In this document: piece by piece, positions 32,396 through 39,342 of the stretch
Numbering within the stretch: the first letter of the stretch is position 1
Layout: each line of letters starts with the position of its first letter
Origin: Bacteroidota bacterium
GTDB lineage: Bacteria > Bacteroidota > JABWAT01
DNA length: 39,342 bases
Direction of reading: 5' to 3'
Assembly (NCBI GenBank): GCA_017303995.1
Contig: JAFLBE010000042.1
Span: forward strand, 1 to 39,342
Notes under the pieces: generated by a model
The model's database searches: none
Told to the model about the DNA's origin: nothing
The model's input: the letters and a program-made list of their open reading frames with translations, nothing else
Made by a program: the position numbers and the translations under genes

Positions 32396-35300
32396 TCTAC
32401 CTTCCTTCCCTTCCAGCCATCTCTCCAATTCTTCACCAAAATCTTTTGCTGAACCAAAACGGTCTTCGGGTTGTTTCGCAATTGATTTCATGATAATTGC
32501 TTCAAGGTCTGGGTCAACTTTGTCATTGTAAACTGAAACCGGCTCAGGTTTCTGGTTGAAAATATTGTAGACAAACGCCATATCATTATCACCCGTGACA
32601 GGTAACGTTCCCCCCGAGAGCAATTCATACCCGATTACCCCAAGCGAGTAAACATCTGACGATTCATCCAGCGGCATTCCAACGGCTTGCTGGGGAGACA
32701 TGTAGGCCAGTGTTCCCACCGATGTCCCAAGTCGTGTCATCGTAGCAAAGACGTTGGTTTTTGCCAATCCCAGATCCATAATTTTCACTTCACCAGACTT
32801 CGTTACCATAATATTTTCAGTTTTCAGATCACGGTGAAAAATCCCCGAGTTGTGCATATACTGTATCGCATCGGCAAGTGTTTTCAGCCAGAGCACAATC
32901 TGCTCAACCGAAACCTCACGGGCAAGCCAGTTACGAAGATTCTCACCATCCACATAATCCATAGTCAGATAACGTGATGAACCGGTTGAACCCTGACCAT
33001 AGATTTTCACGATGGAAGGGTGTTCGAGCTGACTGCCTGCTGCAACTTCACGCTGAAACCTGATCACCCCTTCTGCTGTATCGAAGGTTCTGGTGTGATA
33101 CACTTTCAAAGCCAGCATTTTTTTATCAGACGGACTAAAAACCTGAAATACTTTTCCCGATGAACCTTCCCCAATAAGCCGTTCAATACGGTATGGACCA
33201 ATATAATTTGTGCGGATATATCTCTTCCAGGCAAAGGAAAGTCCGATTCCGGACACGGGGAAAAGAGTGGCAAAAAGAGTAGGGATCAGCCAATTTTTCC
33301 AGGGTTCAAGCTGAATGGTAAAGTAAAATCCGAATAGATAAAGGAGCGAGAATCCAATCCACCAGACCGGCCATTTATATATTGATTTCAAATCCCGGCT
33401 TTTAAGTAACCTAAAAATCCCGAAAATAAGGATGCTATGAAACCAGAGTTTTGCAAGTTCTTCCCACCAAATAAAATAGCGAACCAACTTGGTCACACCA
33501 CGGAAAAATAAATAGACTGAATGAAGAGGTTCAGAAAACTCGGTAACAGTTACCAGTGAGCCGGCAGTTACTTCATTTATCCATCTTTCTGATCCTGAAG
33601 GAAAAACAACCCGAACGGAAACCTTGTCCAAATTTCGGGTTGAAAGGATGACTGGCAACGAAAGAGAAGTTGCCGCAGCTGATCCGTTAAACCCAACCGT
33701 TGTCTGACTTAGCGGATTTCCCGCAACTACTGTTCCTGACGGATAAATTTCAATCTGGCAGGTCTGTCCGTCTGCAACTGAAGAAGATCCTTCAGGGCGG
33801 ATTCGGATGAATTTTTCTCTGGAAGCCAGATTGGCAAAAAGTTTGGTTGATTTTCTTCCGAATTCACTTCCCTGGGAAATGAGAATATCAGTTGCGCCGT
33901 CGCCATTGTAATCAGCCGTAAATATATTTCCTTCCGGACTCAGTCCGTTGGTTTCCCGGGTGTCATTAAAGCCCAAAGAGTCGCTGATGAGCAGGTGATT
34001 ACTAATAAATAAATCGGGTTTGCCGTCAAGGTTCACGTCTGCGGCTGAATTGAATCCGTTAGGGAATCCCGGGTAAACAGGTGCAGAACCGAGGTAAACC
34101 GGGTTGTTGTAAATAAGTAAACTGTCTCCTGATATCCGGCCGAAACGATCAGAAATATTACGGTCAGGAAGGAAAATGGAGGGAACTGAATCAGCCGGAT
34201 TTTGAAAAACGACCGAAGCGGTCGTGAGTAGTTTTGGATAGGCCGTCAGAGTGGTGAAGGTTAGTGTTTTTGGATCAAGAACCCCAAGCCAGGAGCCAGA
34301 AACGGCAGAAGTAATAAGCTGATTCCATTTTCCATCAGGCCGGAGAATGAAATTGGTGCTCATCAGCCGGTGTTCTTTTTTAGAATTCAGAAAGGAATAA
34401 TCAGGAAGTGGTGAACGTGAAAACTGTCCGATTCCATTATTCAGGAAAACGATGAGTCCGTTATCCCAATCAGATTTTATCAGGTCATTGTCACCATCGA
34501 GGTCAATGTCAACAAATTGAAGCGAGTGACCCCAGTATATCTGCGAAAAAACCGGTTGATAACTGCCAAGACCCGACCAATCTGTAACATCAGTGAATTT
34601 AGCGTTTCCAGTATTTCGCCAGATCGTCAGTTGGTGATTATCGGTTCTGACTGTTACCAAATCCTGATCGTTATCATTGTCAATATCACCAGAAACAGCG
34701 GTGAGAGATCCGTTGCTGCTTTTTAGAAGGCCCGATTCAAAAGTCACATCAGAAAAAATGCCGGTTCCGTTATTTTTCATTAGCAAATCTGGCTGACCCA
34801 TTTCGCCGGTGAGCAACAGGTCTGGGGCATGATCACCATCCGCATCGAAGAAAAGTCCGCCACGGGACGTTGCAGTAATGTTGGCTTCGGCTGAACTTTC
34901 ACGGAAGGAAATTTTTCCCCGTTTGGATGACCTGTAAATTCCATCTGACGTGAGGAAAATGAGTTTATCGTCTGTGGAGCCTGGAATTTCACTGACTGCA
35001 TTCAATCCGGATTTTAACTGACCGGCATCCAGAACAGGCAGCCAGGAGTTGTCAGATTTCAGCCGGAAGATAGTGTTGTTTTGAGTGATAAAAAGTGAAC
35101 CGGATTTTGTCTTTCGGATCGCATTTATCCTTAAACCCGGAAATGGAGTTGGAATCAGGCTGGAAACTTTTCCATCAAAACTGACCACCTCACCCTGATC
35201 GGTTGCAAGAAAGAGTGTGCCGTTTTCATCTGCATCCATACTGATGATGGTGGTTTTAATTGGAAGCGGAATCAGTTTGCCGAAAGCATCATCAAACCGG

Positions 35301-35896
35301 ATGAATAGTCCGTTCCGGCCGGCAACATAAACAAGGTTGGGGCCGATGGCTTTAACAACATTAAAATCTTTGTCGAAATCACCATCGCCATCCTTCCAGA
35401 TTACGGGTGAATGAACCGGCACCCAGGATTTGTTTTTATACCTGAGAATTGCACTTTTTTGTCCGACCAGCCAGATGTCATTTTCAGACCAGCCATCGAT
35501 AGATTTGATGATTGTGTAGTCGATTTCATCCCATTTAATCAGCGGGATGTCAATGCGGTTCCAGTTTTGTCCGTTGAAGTGATAGAAAATGTATTTCCAA
35601 TTGTCGTAATGGACAAGATGGTGAAGACCAAAAACAGAAGTTGGCGAAAAGACTTTAAGAATGGGTGAATCAGAATAGGGGAAAGCCATTGAGACTTTCC
35701 ATTTGCCGTTTTTGAATTGGTAAAATCCGCCTGCCGTTTCAAATCCGCCACCACCGGCAGATGCAAATCCGTTGAGAGAATCCAGCATAATGATTTGATT
35801 GCCATTGGCAATTCGTTGCTGGAAAAGCGGAATCAGGTCCTGGGCCTGAACCTGAAAAGCAAAAAGGAGAATTGAGAAAAGGAGTTTGAATTTCAT
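32393..35896 (-). CDS. Receptor-like membrane Ser/Thr kinase with FG-GAP/VCBS sensor and ASPIC/UnbV-like domain
   Basis: This 1167-residue protein has a signal peptide (KFKLLFSILLFAFQVQA, 1-18). An extracytoplasmic part of about 780 residues starts with WD/two-component-propeller-like repeats (about 20-330). It then carries FG-GAP/VCBS calcium loops DADGDHAPD (351-359), DIDNDNDQD (404-412), DIDLDGDND (463-471), DVNLDGKPD (620-628) and DYNGDGATD (662-670), and an ASPIC/UnbV-like domain (about 693-787, ending in VRVVFPSGSERWINEV). Three TM helices (about 817-832, 842-862, 869-889) put the C-terminus inside. The kinase (about 902-1160) is intact: GEGSSGKVF, Lys931, HRDLKTEN (Asp1023, Asn1028), DLG (Asp1041), GTLAYMSPQQ. 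The frame extends to 35932, but ATG 35896 starts the signal peptide. The gene is monocistronic. Confidence 0.93.
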   Translation of the reverse strand: MKFKLLFSILLFAFQVQAQDLIPLFQQRIANGNQIIMLDSLNGFASAGGGGFETAGGFYQFKNGKWKVSMAFPYSDSPILKVFSPTSVFGLHHLVHYDNWKYIFYHFNGQNWNRIDIPLIKWDEIDYTIIKSIDGWSENDIWLVGQKSAILRYKNKSWVPVHSPVIWKDGDGDFDKDFNVVKAIGPNLVYVAGRNGLFIRFDDAFGKLIPLPIKTTIISMDADENGTLFLATDQGEVVSFDGKVSSLIPTPFPGLRINAIRKTKSGSLFITQNNTIFRLKSDNSWLPVLDAGQLKSGLNAVSEIPGSTDDKLIFLTSDGIYRSSKRGKISFRESSAEANITATSRGGLFFDADGDHAPDLLLTGEMGQPDLLMKNNGTGIFSDVTFESGLLKSSNGSLTAVSGDIDNDNDQDLVTVRTDNHQLTIWRNTGNAKFTDVTDWSGLGSYQPVFSQIYWGHSLQFVDIDLDGDNDLIKSDWDNGLIVFLNNGIGQFSRSPLPDYSFLNSKKEHRLMSTNFILRPDGKWNQLITSAVSGSWLGVLDPKTLTFTTLTAYPKLLTTASVVFQNPADSVPSIFLPDRNISDRFGRISGDSLLIYNNPVYLGSAPVYPGFPNGFNSAADVNLDGKPDLFISNHLLISDSLGFNDTRETNGLSPEGNIFTADYNGDGATDILISQGSEFGRKSTKLFANLASREKFIRIRPEGSSSVADGQTCQIEIYPSGTVVAGNPLSQTTVGFNGSAAATSLSLPVILSTRNLDKVSVRVVFPSGSERWINEVTAGSLVTVTEFSEPLHSVYLFFRGVTKLVRYFIWWEELAKLWFHSILIFGIFRLLKSRDLKSIYKWPVWWIGFSLLYLFGFYFTIQLEPWKNWLIPTLFATLFPVSGIGLSFAWKRYIRTNYIGPYRIERLIGEGSSGKVFQVFSPSDKKMLALKVYHTRTFDTAEGVIRFQREVAAGSQLEHPSIVKIYGQGSTGSSRYLTMDYVDGENLRNWLAREVSVEQIVLWLKTLADAIQYMHNSGIFHRDLKTENIMVTKSGEVKIMDLGLAKTNVFATMTRLGTSVGTLAYMSPQQAVGMPLDESSDVYSLGVIGYELLSGGTLPVTGDNDMAFVYNIFNQKPEPVSVYNDKVDPDLEAIIMKSIAKQPEDRFGSAKDFGEELERWLEGKEGR

Positions 35897-35968
35897 GTCG
35901 GGCAAAAATCGGGGGATGGCAGAAGAAAACAAAATTGAGGGGAGGGTTCATCGAAATTAGGGGCTGCA

Positions 35969-35986
35969 GGAGCGCACCCCGGGTAG
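35969..35986 (-). repeat. Diverged GTAG-hairpin (REP-like) remnant
   Basis: GGAGCGCACCCCGGGTAG resembles the GGAGCG-CCCTCT-CGGTAG of the copy at 36552-36570 and stands opposite to the array that follows. Evidence is short and the call is tentative. Confidence 0.3.
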
Positions 35987-36045
35987 TGGTGATCTGAAAT
36001 TTAAAATGTGGTGGATTTGGTTGGAATGAATCGGTGGGAGGGTGT

Positions 36046-36463
36046 TTTCTACCAAGAGGCCACACCGCTGGTGCTACTGGGGGAGATTGGAATTGTTGGA
36101 TTTTTACCAAGAGGTCGCACCGCTGGTGCTACAGGGGAAATTGGAATTGTTGGATTTCTACCGAGAGGCCGCACCGCTGGTGCTACAGGGGAAAAATTGG
36201 CTTTGGGATTTCTACCGAGAGGCCGCACCGCTGGTGCTACAGGGGAAAATTGGCTTTGGGATTTTTACCAAGAGGCCGCACCGCTGGTGCTACAGGGGAA
36301 ATTGGAATTGTTGGATTTCTACCGAGAGGCCGCACCGCTGGTGCTACAGGGGAAAAATTGGCTTTGGGATTTCTACCAAGAGGTCGCACCGCTGGTGCTA
36401 CAGGGGGAGATTGGAATTGTTGGATTTCTACCGAGAGGCCGCACCGCTGGTGCTACAGGGGGA
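36046..36463 (+). repeat. REP-type palindromic repeat array, 8 units of about 54 bp
   Basis: Units start at about 36046, 36101, 36155, 36209, 36262, 36316, 36370 and 36425 and are 53-55 bases long. Each has TTTCTACCRAGAGGYCGC, then GCACC-GCT-GGTGC (a 5-bp hairpin), CTACAGGGG and a variable spacer of two kinds (GGAATTGTTGGA or GGCTTTGGGA). Read on the other strand, GTAG abuts the hairpin, as in REP elements. Because the period is close to a multiple of 3 and contains no stop, all three + frames stay open across the array; they are not genes. The rest of 35897-36614 shows no coding signal. Confidence 0.9.
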
Positions 36464-36541
36464 AACGGCTCATTTTAGTGATTTATCATGACGAAAAATC
36501 AAAGAAATATCTTTCAAATAATAAAAGGCAATTTTTTTAAT

Positions 36542-36573
36542 TAGCTCCGGTAGGAGCGCCCTCTCGGTAGAAA
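36542..36573 (-). repeat. Inverted REP copy at the left edge of the transposase unit
   Basis: TAGCTCC-GGTA-GGAGCG followed by CCCTCTCGGTAGAAA is the reverse complement of the TTTCTACCGAGAGG...GGAGCTA pattern. It uses the GCTCC/GGAGC stem and not the GCACC/GGTGC stem of the array. Confidence 0.8.
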
Positions 36574-36596
36574 GCTGGTTATAAAGGGAAAACAAG

Positions 36597-36607
36597 CCCC
36601 GGAGGGG
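36597..36607 (-). terminator. Small CCCC-GGA-GGGG hairpin after the transposase gene
   Basis: A 4-bp GC stem with a 3-base loop lies 8 bases after the transposase stop on the minus strand. It is either an element-end hairpin or a weak terminator; no T tract is present. Confidence 0.35.
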
Positions 36608-36614
36608 TGACCCA

Positions 36615-37076
36615 TCAATCTACCCAGTCAAATAAATATTTTGGATTATATTCAATATCAAATAATTCCAGTAGCTTAATATATTCATCATGAAATGTGT
36701 TTTTTTGGTGATGATCAGGTTGATTTCGAATATAAGTTATTACGTTCTTCACCTGACTTTTTGAATAACTAAATGCCCCATAACCCTCCTGCCATGAAAA
36801 TTTTCCCGGCATCCAGCTATTATTATTTATGAAATTGGATGAACTGCTTTTAATATCCCTGACCAAATCAGAAAGAGATTGATTGGGGTTTATTCCTACA
36901 AGAAAATGAAGATGATCAGGCATACAAAATATGGCCAAAGGTTTATGATTTCTGACCAAAGTCATGCCAACAATGTAGCGTTCTAATTCTTCTCTGTGTT
37001 TTTCAGCAATGAGATTATTTCTTCCCTGAACGGTAAAAACAATATGAATGAACAATTGGGTGTATGTATTGGCCAT
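36615..37076 (-). CDS. IS200/RAYT-family Y1 (HUH) transposase
   Basis: The 153-residue single-domain protein shows the HUH motif MPDHLHFLVGI (His55, His57) for metal binding and a helix with the likely catalytic Tyr115 in VKNVITYIRNQPDHHQKNTFHDEY. A basic N-terminus (MANTYTQLFIHIVFTVQGRNN) matches the family start. Such enzymes cut and join single-stranded DNA at hairpins next to short guide sequences; RAYT members are linked to REP elements. The frame is intact, so it may be active. It is flanked on both sides by palindromic repeats of the same sequence family, which supports the RAYT reading, although the tail resembles IS200/IS605 TnpA of Bacteroidota. Confidence 0.92.
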   Translation of the reverse strand: MANTYTQLFIHIVFTVQGRNNLIAEKHREELERYIVGMTLVRNHKPLAIFCMPDHLHFLVGINPNQSLSDLVRDIKSSSSNFINNNSWMPGKFSWQEGYGAFSYSKSQVKNVITYIRNQPDHHQKNTFHDEYIKLLELFDIEYNPKYLFDWVD

Positions 37077-37134
37077 ATTTTTATCTCGGAATTATATAAA
37101 AATATGGAATTGGTATTTATTTTTCAACTGAATT

Positions 37135-37163
37135 GAGAGAGGTCGCTCCTACGGAGCTAGGGG
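37135..37163 (+). repeat. REP copy at the right edge of the transposase unit
   Basis: GAGAGGTCGCTCC-TAC-GGAGCTAGGGG has the same stem subtype as the inverted copy at 36542-36573 and the opposite orientation to it. Confidence 0.8.
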
Positions 37164-37180
37164 ATTGTATGGGCAGGTGT

Positions 37181-37330
37181 CTTCTACCAAGAGGCCGCAC
37201 CGCTGGTGCTACTGGTGGAGATTGGAATTGTTGGATTTCTACCGAGAGGCCACACCGCTGGTGCTACTGGGGGAAACTGGGATTTTGGATTTCTACCAAG
37301 AGGCCGAACCACTGTTGCTACTGGGGGAAA
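37181..37330 (+). repeat. REP-type array, right block of 3 units
   Basis: Units start at about 37181, 37235 and 37290 with a period of 54-55 bases, in the same orientation as the left array. The first two keep the GCACC/GGTGC or CACC/GGTG stem. The last (GAACC-ACT-GTTGC) has lost base pairs and looks degenerate. Apart from these repeats, the stretch 37077-37407 shows only one further short repeat and no gene. Confidence 0.85.
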
Positions 37331-37360
37331 TAATTAAATTCATTCTTTGGTTACTGAGCC

Positions 37361-37386
37361 TGTGGTCAGTGAGCTTGTCGAACTGT
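37361..37386 (+). repeat. GAGCTTGTCGAA-type intergenic repeat
   Basis: GGTCAGTGAGCTTGTCGAACTG is related in layout to the GGTCACTGAGCGGAGTCGAAGTG elements at 5372 and 7342 and to well-known noncoding repeats of Bacteroidota. It lies between the REP array and the SWIM-protein gene end. Confidence 0.5.
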
Positions 37387-37407
37387 CGAAATACTAACTT
37401 CTTCAAA

Positions 37408-37773
37408 TCAATTTACCGCGACTGAAATTCCCTCATTTAGCTTCTGACCAAAATCGTAATTTACCTGCCTGACAAGGTCGTCGCGCTTCGATTTTTGTTT
37501 TTCGATAAGCTGCAGGCGTTTGTAGTAGGAAATCAGTTCACCATCAAAGCCGGGTTGGCGAAGAGCTTTGAGCACAGCATCAAGCTGATCGGCCTGTTTT
37601 TTATCAAAAAGAATTGATTTATCGCCATTGATCATGGCGAGGCGGTGGCGGCAAACCCTTTTCCAATCCCCATGGGGGCAGTCACATAAAATGCGGACTT
37701 TTCCATCTGAAAAATCAAAGGTAACGTTGTAATAATGACTATGGCTGCTTTTCGATTTCAGAATAATCTTCAT
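37408..37773 (-). CDS. Small SWIM-type zinc-finger protein
   Basis: The 121-residue protein has a beta-strand start (IILKSKSSHSHYYNVTFDFSDGKVRILCDCPHGDWKRVCRHRLAMINGD). Its C-x-C-x8-C-x-H cluster (Cys30, Cys32, Cys41, His43) fits the SWIM zinc finger, a DNA- or protein-binding module. A second half of charged helices (ADQLDAVLKALRQ, YYKRLQLIEKQKSKRDDLVRQVNYDFGQ) looks like a coiled segment. AGGGG lies about 9 bases before the ATG. It is a lone gene after the REP locus. Related small SWIM proteins sit near mobile or repair genes, but no partner is visible here. Confidence 0.8.
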   Translation of the reverse strand: MKIILKSKSSHSHYYNVTFDFSDGKVRILCDCPHGDWKRVCRHRLAMINGDKSILFDKKQADQLDAVLKALRQPGFDGELISYYKRLQLIEKQKSKRDDLVRQVNYDFGQKLNEGISVAVN

Positions 37774-37949
37774 GGACTATTCCCCTTTCTTCACTGATGC
37801 CAATATGACTGGGGATGATATTCGGGTAAGGCAAAGATAGGAGGGTAGATAGCTAAAGAAAATAACGAATACGTAAATTCTACATTAATTTTATCAGAAA
37901 ATTACTGATAAAAATGTAATAAGTAAAAAGGTAATGGTTTTTGGGATAT

Positions 37950-37980
37950 AAAAAACAGGGGCAATGAGCCCCTGTTTTTT
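37950..37980. terminator. Intrinsic terminator of glyS, usable from both sides
   Basis: AAAAAACAGGGGC pairs perfectly with GCCCCTGTTTTTT around a 5-base loop, giving a 13-bp stem whose ends supply a U tract in either direction. It lies 9 bases after the glyS stop. The rest of 37774-37949 is AT-rich with no gene. Confidence 0.9.
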
Positions 37981-37988
37981 GTTGGATT

Positions 37989-39296
37989 TTATCCGATTTT
38001 TTCTGCCAGAAAAGCTTTAACTTTATCCAGCGAAATGCGTTCCTGTTCGCCCGAATCGCGGTAGCGAACCGTTACCGTATTGTCTTCTTTTGTCTGGTAA
38101 TCAACAGTGAAACAGAACGGTGTACCTGCCTCATCCTGACGGCGGTACCGGCGGCCGATTGCTCCCGATTCATCATAGAAAACTTTCCAGTTTTTCTGCA
38201 GATCGCGGAAGAGATTGTCGGCAAGTTCTGAGAGTCCGTCTTTTTTAACCAAAGGAAGCACGGCAGCTTTGATCGGCGCCATTTTCGGGTGAAATCTCAT
38301 GACCACGCGGGTTTCTCCACCCAATTCGTCTTCATCATAAGCATCAACCATGAAGGTCAGAACCGAACGGTCACAACCAGCTGAAGTTTCAACGATAAAC
38401 GGAATGTATTTTTCGTTGGCTTCCTGATCGTAATACTGCAGGTTTTTACCTGAATATTGCTGATGGTTTTTCAGATCGAAGTCAGTTCTGGAGTGAATAC
38501 CTTCCAGTTCCTGCCAGCCAAACGGAAATTCATATTCGATGTCGTAGGCATCAGAAGCATAGTGAGCCAGTTCGGTCGGGCCATGCTGGTGAAAACGAAG
38601 TTTATCTTTTTTGATTCCGTTTTCGAGGTACCAGTTAAACCGTTCTTCACGCCAGGTATTCATCCAGCCATCTTCGGTGCCGGGTTTAATGAAAAACTGC
38701 ATTTCCATCTGTTCAAATTCACGGGTTCTGAAAATGAAGTTACCGGGTGTGATTTCATTCCGGAAAGCTTTTCCAATCTGGGCGATACCAAACGGCAGTT
38801 TCTGGCGGGCAGATTCCCGCACGTTATGGAAGTTTACATATATTCCCTGAGCCGTTTCGGGGCGGAGGTAAACAATGTTGGTATCTTCTTCAACCGGACC
38901 CATAAAGGTCTTGAACATGAGGTTAAACATTCTGGGTTCAGTGTAGGAATCACGGGTCCCACAGGTTGGGCAGGGTTTGGTCAGATCAATTTTATCTGAA
39001 CGGAAACGGGATTTACACTGTTTGCAATCCACCATAGGGTCGGTAAAGCCGTCAACGTGACCGGAGGCTTTCCAGACGGTTGGGTGCATGAGGATGGAAG
39101 CATCAATTCCTTCAATATTATCATGCTTCTGGGTCATGGCCTTCCACCAGGCATCTTTTACATTTCTTTTCAGCTCGACGCCGAGAGGGCCGTAATCCCA
39201 GCAGGAATTAAGTCCGCCATAAATTTCGCTTGACTGGAAGACGAATCCTCTCCGTTTGGAAAGGGAAACCAGTTTTTCCATTGTGTCCTGGGCCAT
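37989..39296 (-). CDS. glyS: Glycyl-tRNA synthetase, alpha2 type
   Basis: This class II synthetase of 435 residues charges tRNA-Gly in the cytoplasm. Visible features are the N-terminal [29 protein letters not shown], the zinc cluster CKQC (91-94) and CPTC (109-112), motif 2 [30 protein letters not shown], and motif 3 [24 protein letters not shown]-terminal anticodon-binding domain follows (about 335-435, [26 protein letters not shown]). The dimeric type is the eukaryote-like GlyRS found in Bacteroidota, Actinobacteria and others, unlike the alpha2beta2 E. coli enzyme. Length is at the short end for the family. AAGGAG precedes the ATG by 6 bases. Confidence 0.97.
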   Translation of the reverse strand: MAQDTMEKLVSLSKRRGFVFQSSEIYGGLNSCWDYGPLGVELKRNVKDAWWKAMTQKHDNIEGIDASILMHPTVWKASGHVDGFTDPMVDCKQCKSRFRSDKIDLTKPCPTCGTRDSYTEPRMFNLMFKTFMGPVEEDTNIVYLRPETAQGIYVNFHNVRESARQKLPFGIAQIGKAFRNEITPGNFIFRTREFEQMEMQFFIKPGTEDGWMNTWREERFNWYLENGIKKDKLRFHQHGPTELAHYASDAYDIEYEFPFGWQELEGIHSRTDFDLKNHQQYSGKNLQYYDQEANEKYIPFIVETSAGCDRSVLTFMVDAYDEDELGGETRVVMRFHPKMAPIKAAVLPLVKKDGLSELADNLFRDLQKNWKVFYDESGAIGRRYRRQDEAGTPFCFTVDYQTKEDNTVTVRYRDSGEQERISLDKVKAFLAEKIG

Positions 39297-39342
39297 GAAA
39301 ACTCCTTTTTGGCAGATGACTGGATATCACCGGCCGGCTTGT

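Larger units (their letters stand above)
36541..37163 (-). mobile_element. IS200-like/RAYT transposase unit framed by inverted hairpins
   Basis: The Y1 transposase gene is framed by inverted copies of the GCTCC-GGAGC subtype (36542-36573 and 37135-37160). Outside these lie the two arrays of the GCACC-GGTGC subtype, with the same orientation on both sides. A compact unit of about 0.62 kb therefore sits inside, or has seeded, a longer repeat array. Exact ends cannot be fixed by reading, because IS200-type elements leave no target duplication. Confidence 0.65.

Noticed and set aside
36046-36463. CRISPR-like array
   Set aside because: The spacers are short, come in two recurring types and are not unique; the repeat is an internal palindrome with a transposase beside it and no cas genes.
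36008-36540. Three overlapping + strand open frames of about 150-168 codons with repeated RPHRWCYRG or PRGRTAGATGE peptides
   Set aside because: All three frames stay open only because the palindromic repeat has a period near 54 bases and no stop in any frame. There is no ribosome-binding site or domain, and the unit is a hairpin repeat.
38457-38999. 180-codon open frame antisense to glyS
   Set aside because: It lies fully inside a well-conserved glycyl-tRNA synthetase gene on the other strand and shows no family pattern.

Overview
The window looks like chromosomal DNA of a Gram-negative bacterium of the Bacteroidota/Chlorobiota (FCB) group. Support comes from the gene order ompH(skp)-lpxD-lpxC/fabZ-lpxA with LpxC and FabZ fused in one chain, lipoproteins with a CxGxTGPxGP start, intergenic repeats of the GAGCGGAGTCGAAG and GTCAGAATCAGGATTT types, and a TAnnTTTG-like promoter box in two places. 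Shine-Dalgarno sequences (GGAG, AAAGGAG) occur before several starts, which argues against a classical Bacteroidia genome. The genus cannot be named from the sequence alone.

Left part (1-8007, + strand): the end of an OmpH/Skp chaperone gene, an intrinsic terminator, then a tightly coupled lpxD - lpxC/fabZ - lpxA - LipM-like octanoyltransferase - panB operon (lipid A, lipoate and pantothenate synthesis). After a repeat-rich gap come surE, an MscS channel and a two-TM membrane protein. At 8057-9322 (- strand) is glgC, followed by a + strand lipoprotein gene that ends at a strong bidirectional terminator (10354-10392).

Centre (10409-26398, - strand): a surface-glycan cluster of about 16 kb. 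In transcription order it reads GT4, GT9 heptosyltransferase-like, GT4, GT2-like, RgpF-like, GT2, GT2, a tiny ORF with a homopolymer frame break, GT4, GT2, an LtaS-like phosphoglycerol transferase, GT4, an MsbA-like ABC exporter, GT4, and a LiaF-like membrane protein. Most genes overlap or nearly touch, so this is probably one transcription unit. It would assemble, decorate and export a cell-surface oligo- or polysaccharide. Three pairs of glycosyltransferases in it look like paralogues.

Right part (26461-39342): a Phd/ParE-type toxin-antitoxin pair lies between two copies of a foldback repeat. Next are a lipoprotein and two tandem paralogous secreted beta-rich proteins of no recognised family, then a sensor kinase/response regulator pair. 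Convergent with these is a 1167-residue receptor-like protein kinase: an extracytoplasmic FG-GAP/VCBS beta-propeller-like region and ASPIC/UnbV-like domain, three TM helices, and a C-terminal Hanks-type Ser/Thr kinase. Its layout resembles eukaryotic receptor kinases more than PknB. Next comes a REP-type system: an IS200/RAYT-like Y1 transposase framed by inverted GTAG-hairpin copies and sitting between two arrays of about 54-bp palindromic repeats. The window ends with a small SWIM zinc-finger protein and glyS.

The most notable items are the receptor-like kinase, the REP array/transposase locus, the repeat-flanked toxin-antitoxin cassette, the paired secreted proteins beside the two-component system, and the homopolymer-interrupted small ORF inside the glycan operon. 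No tRNA, rRNA or CRISPR array was seen.
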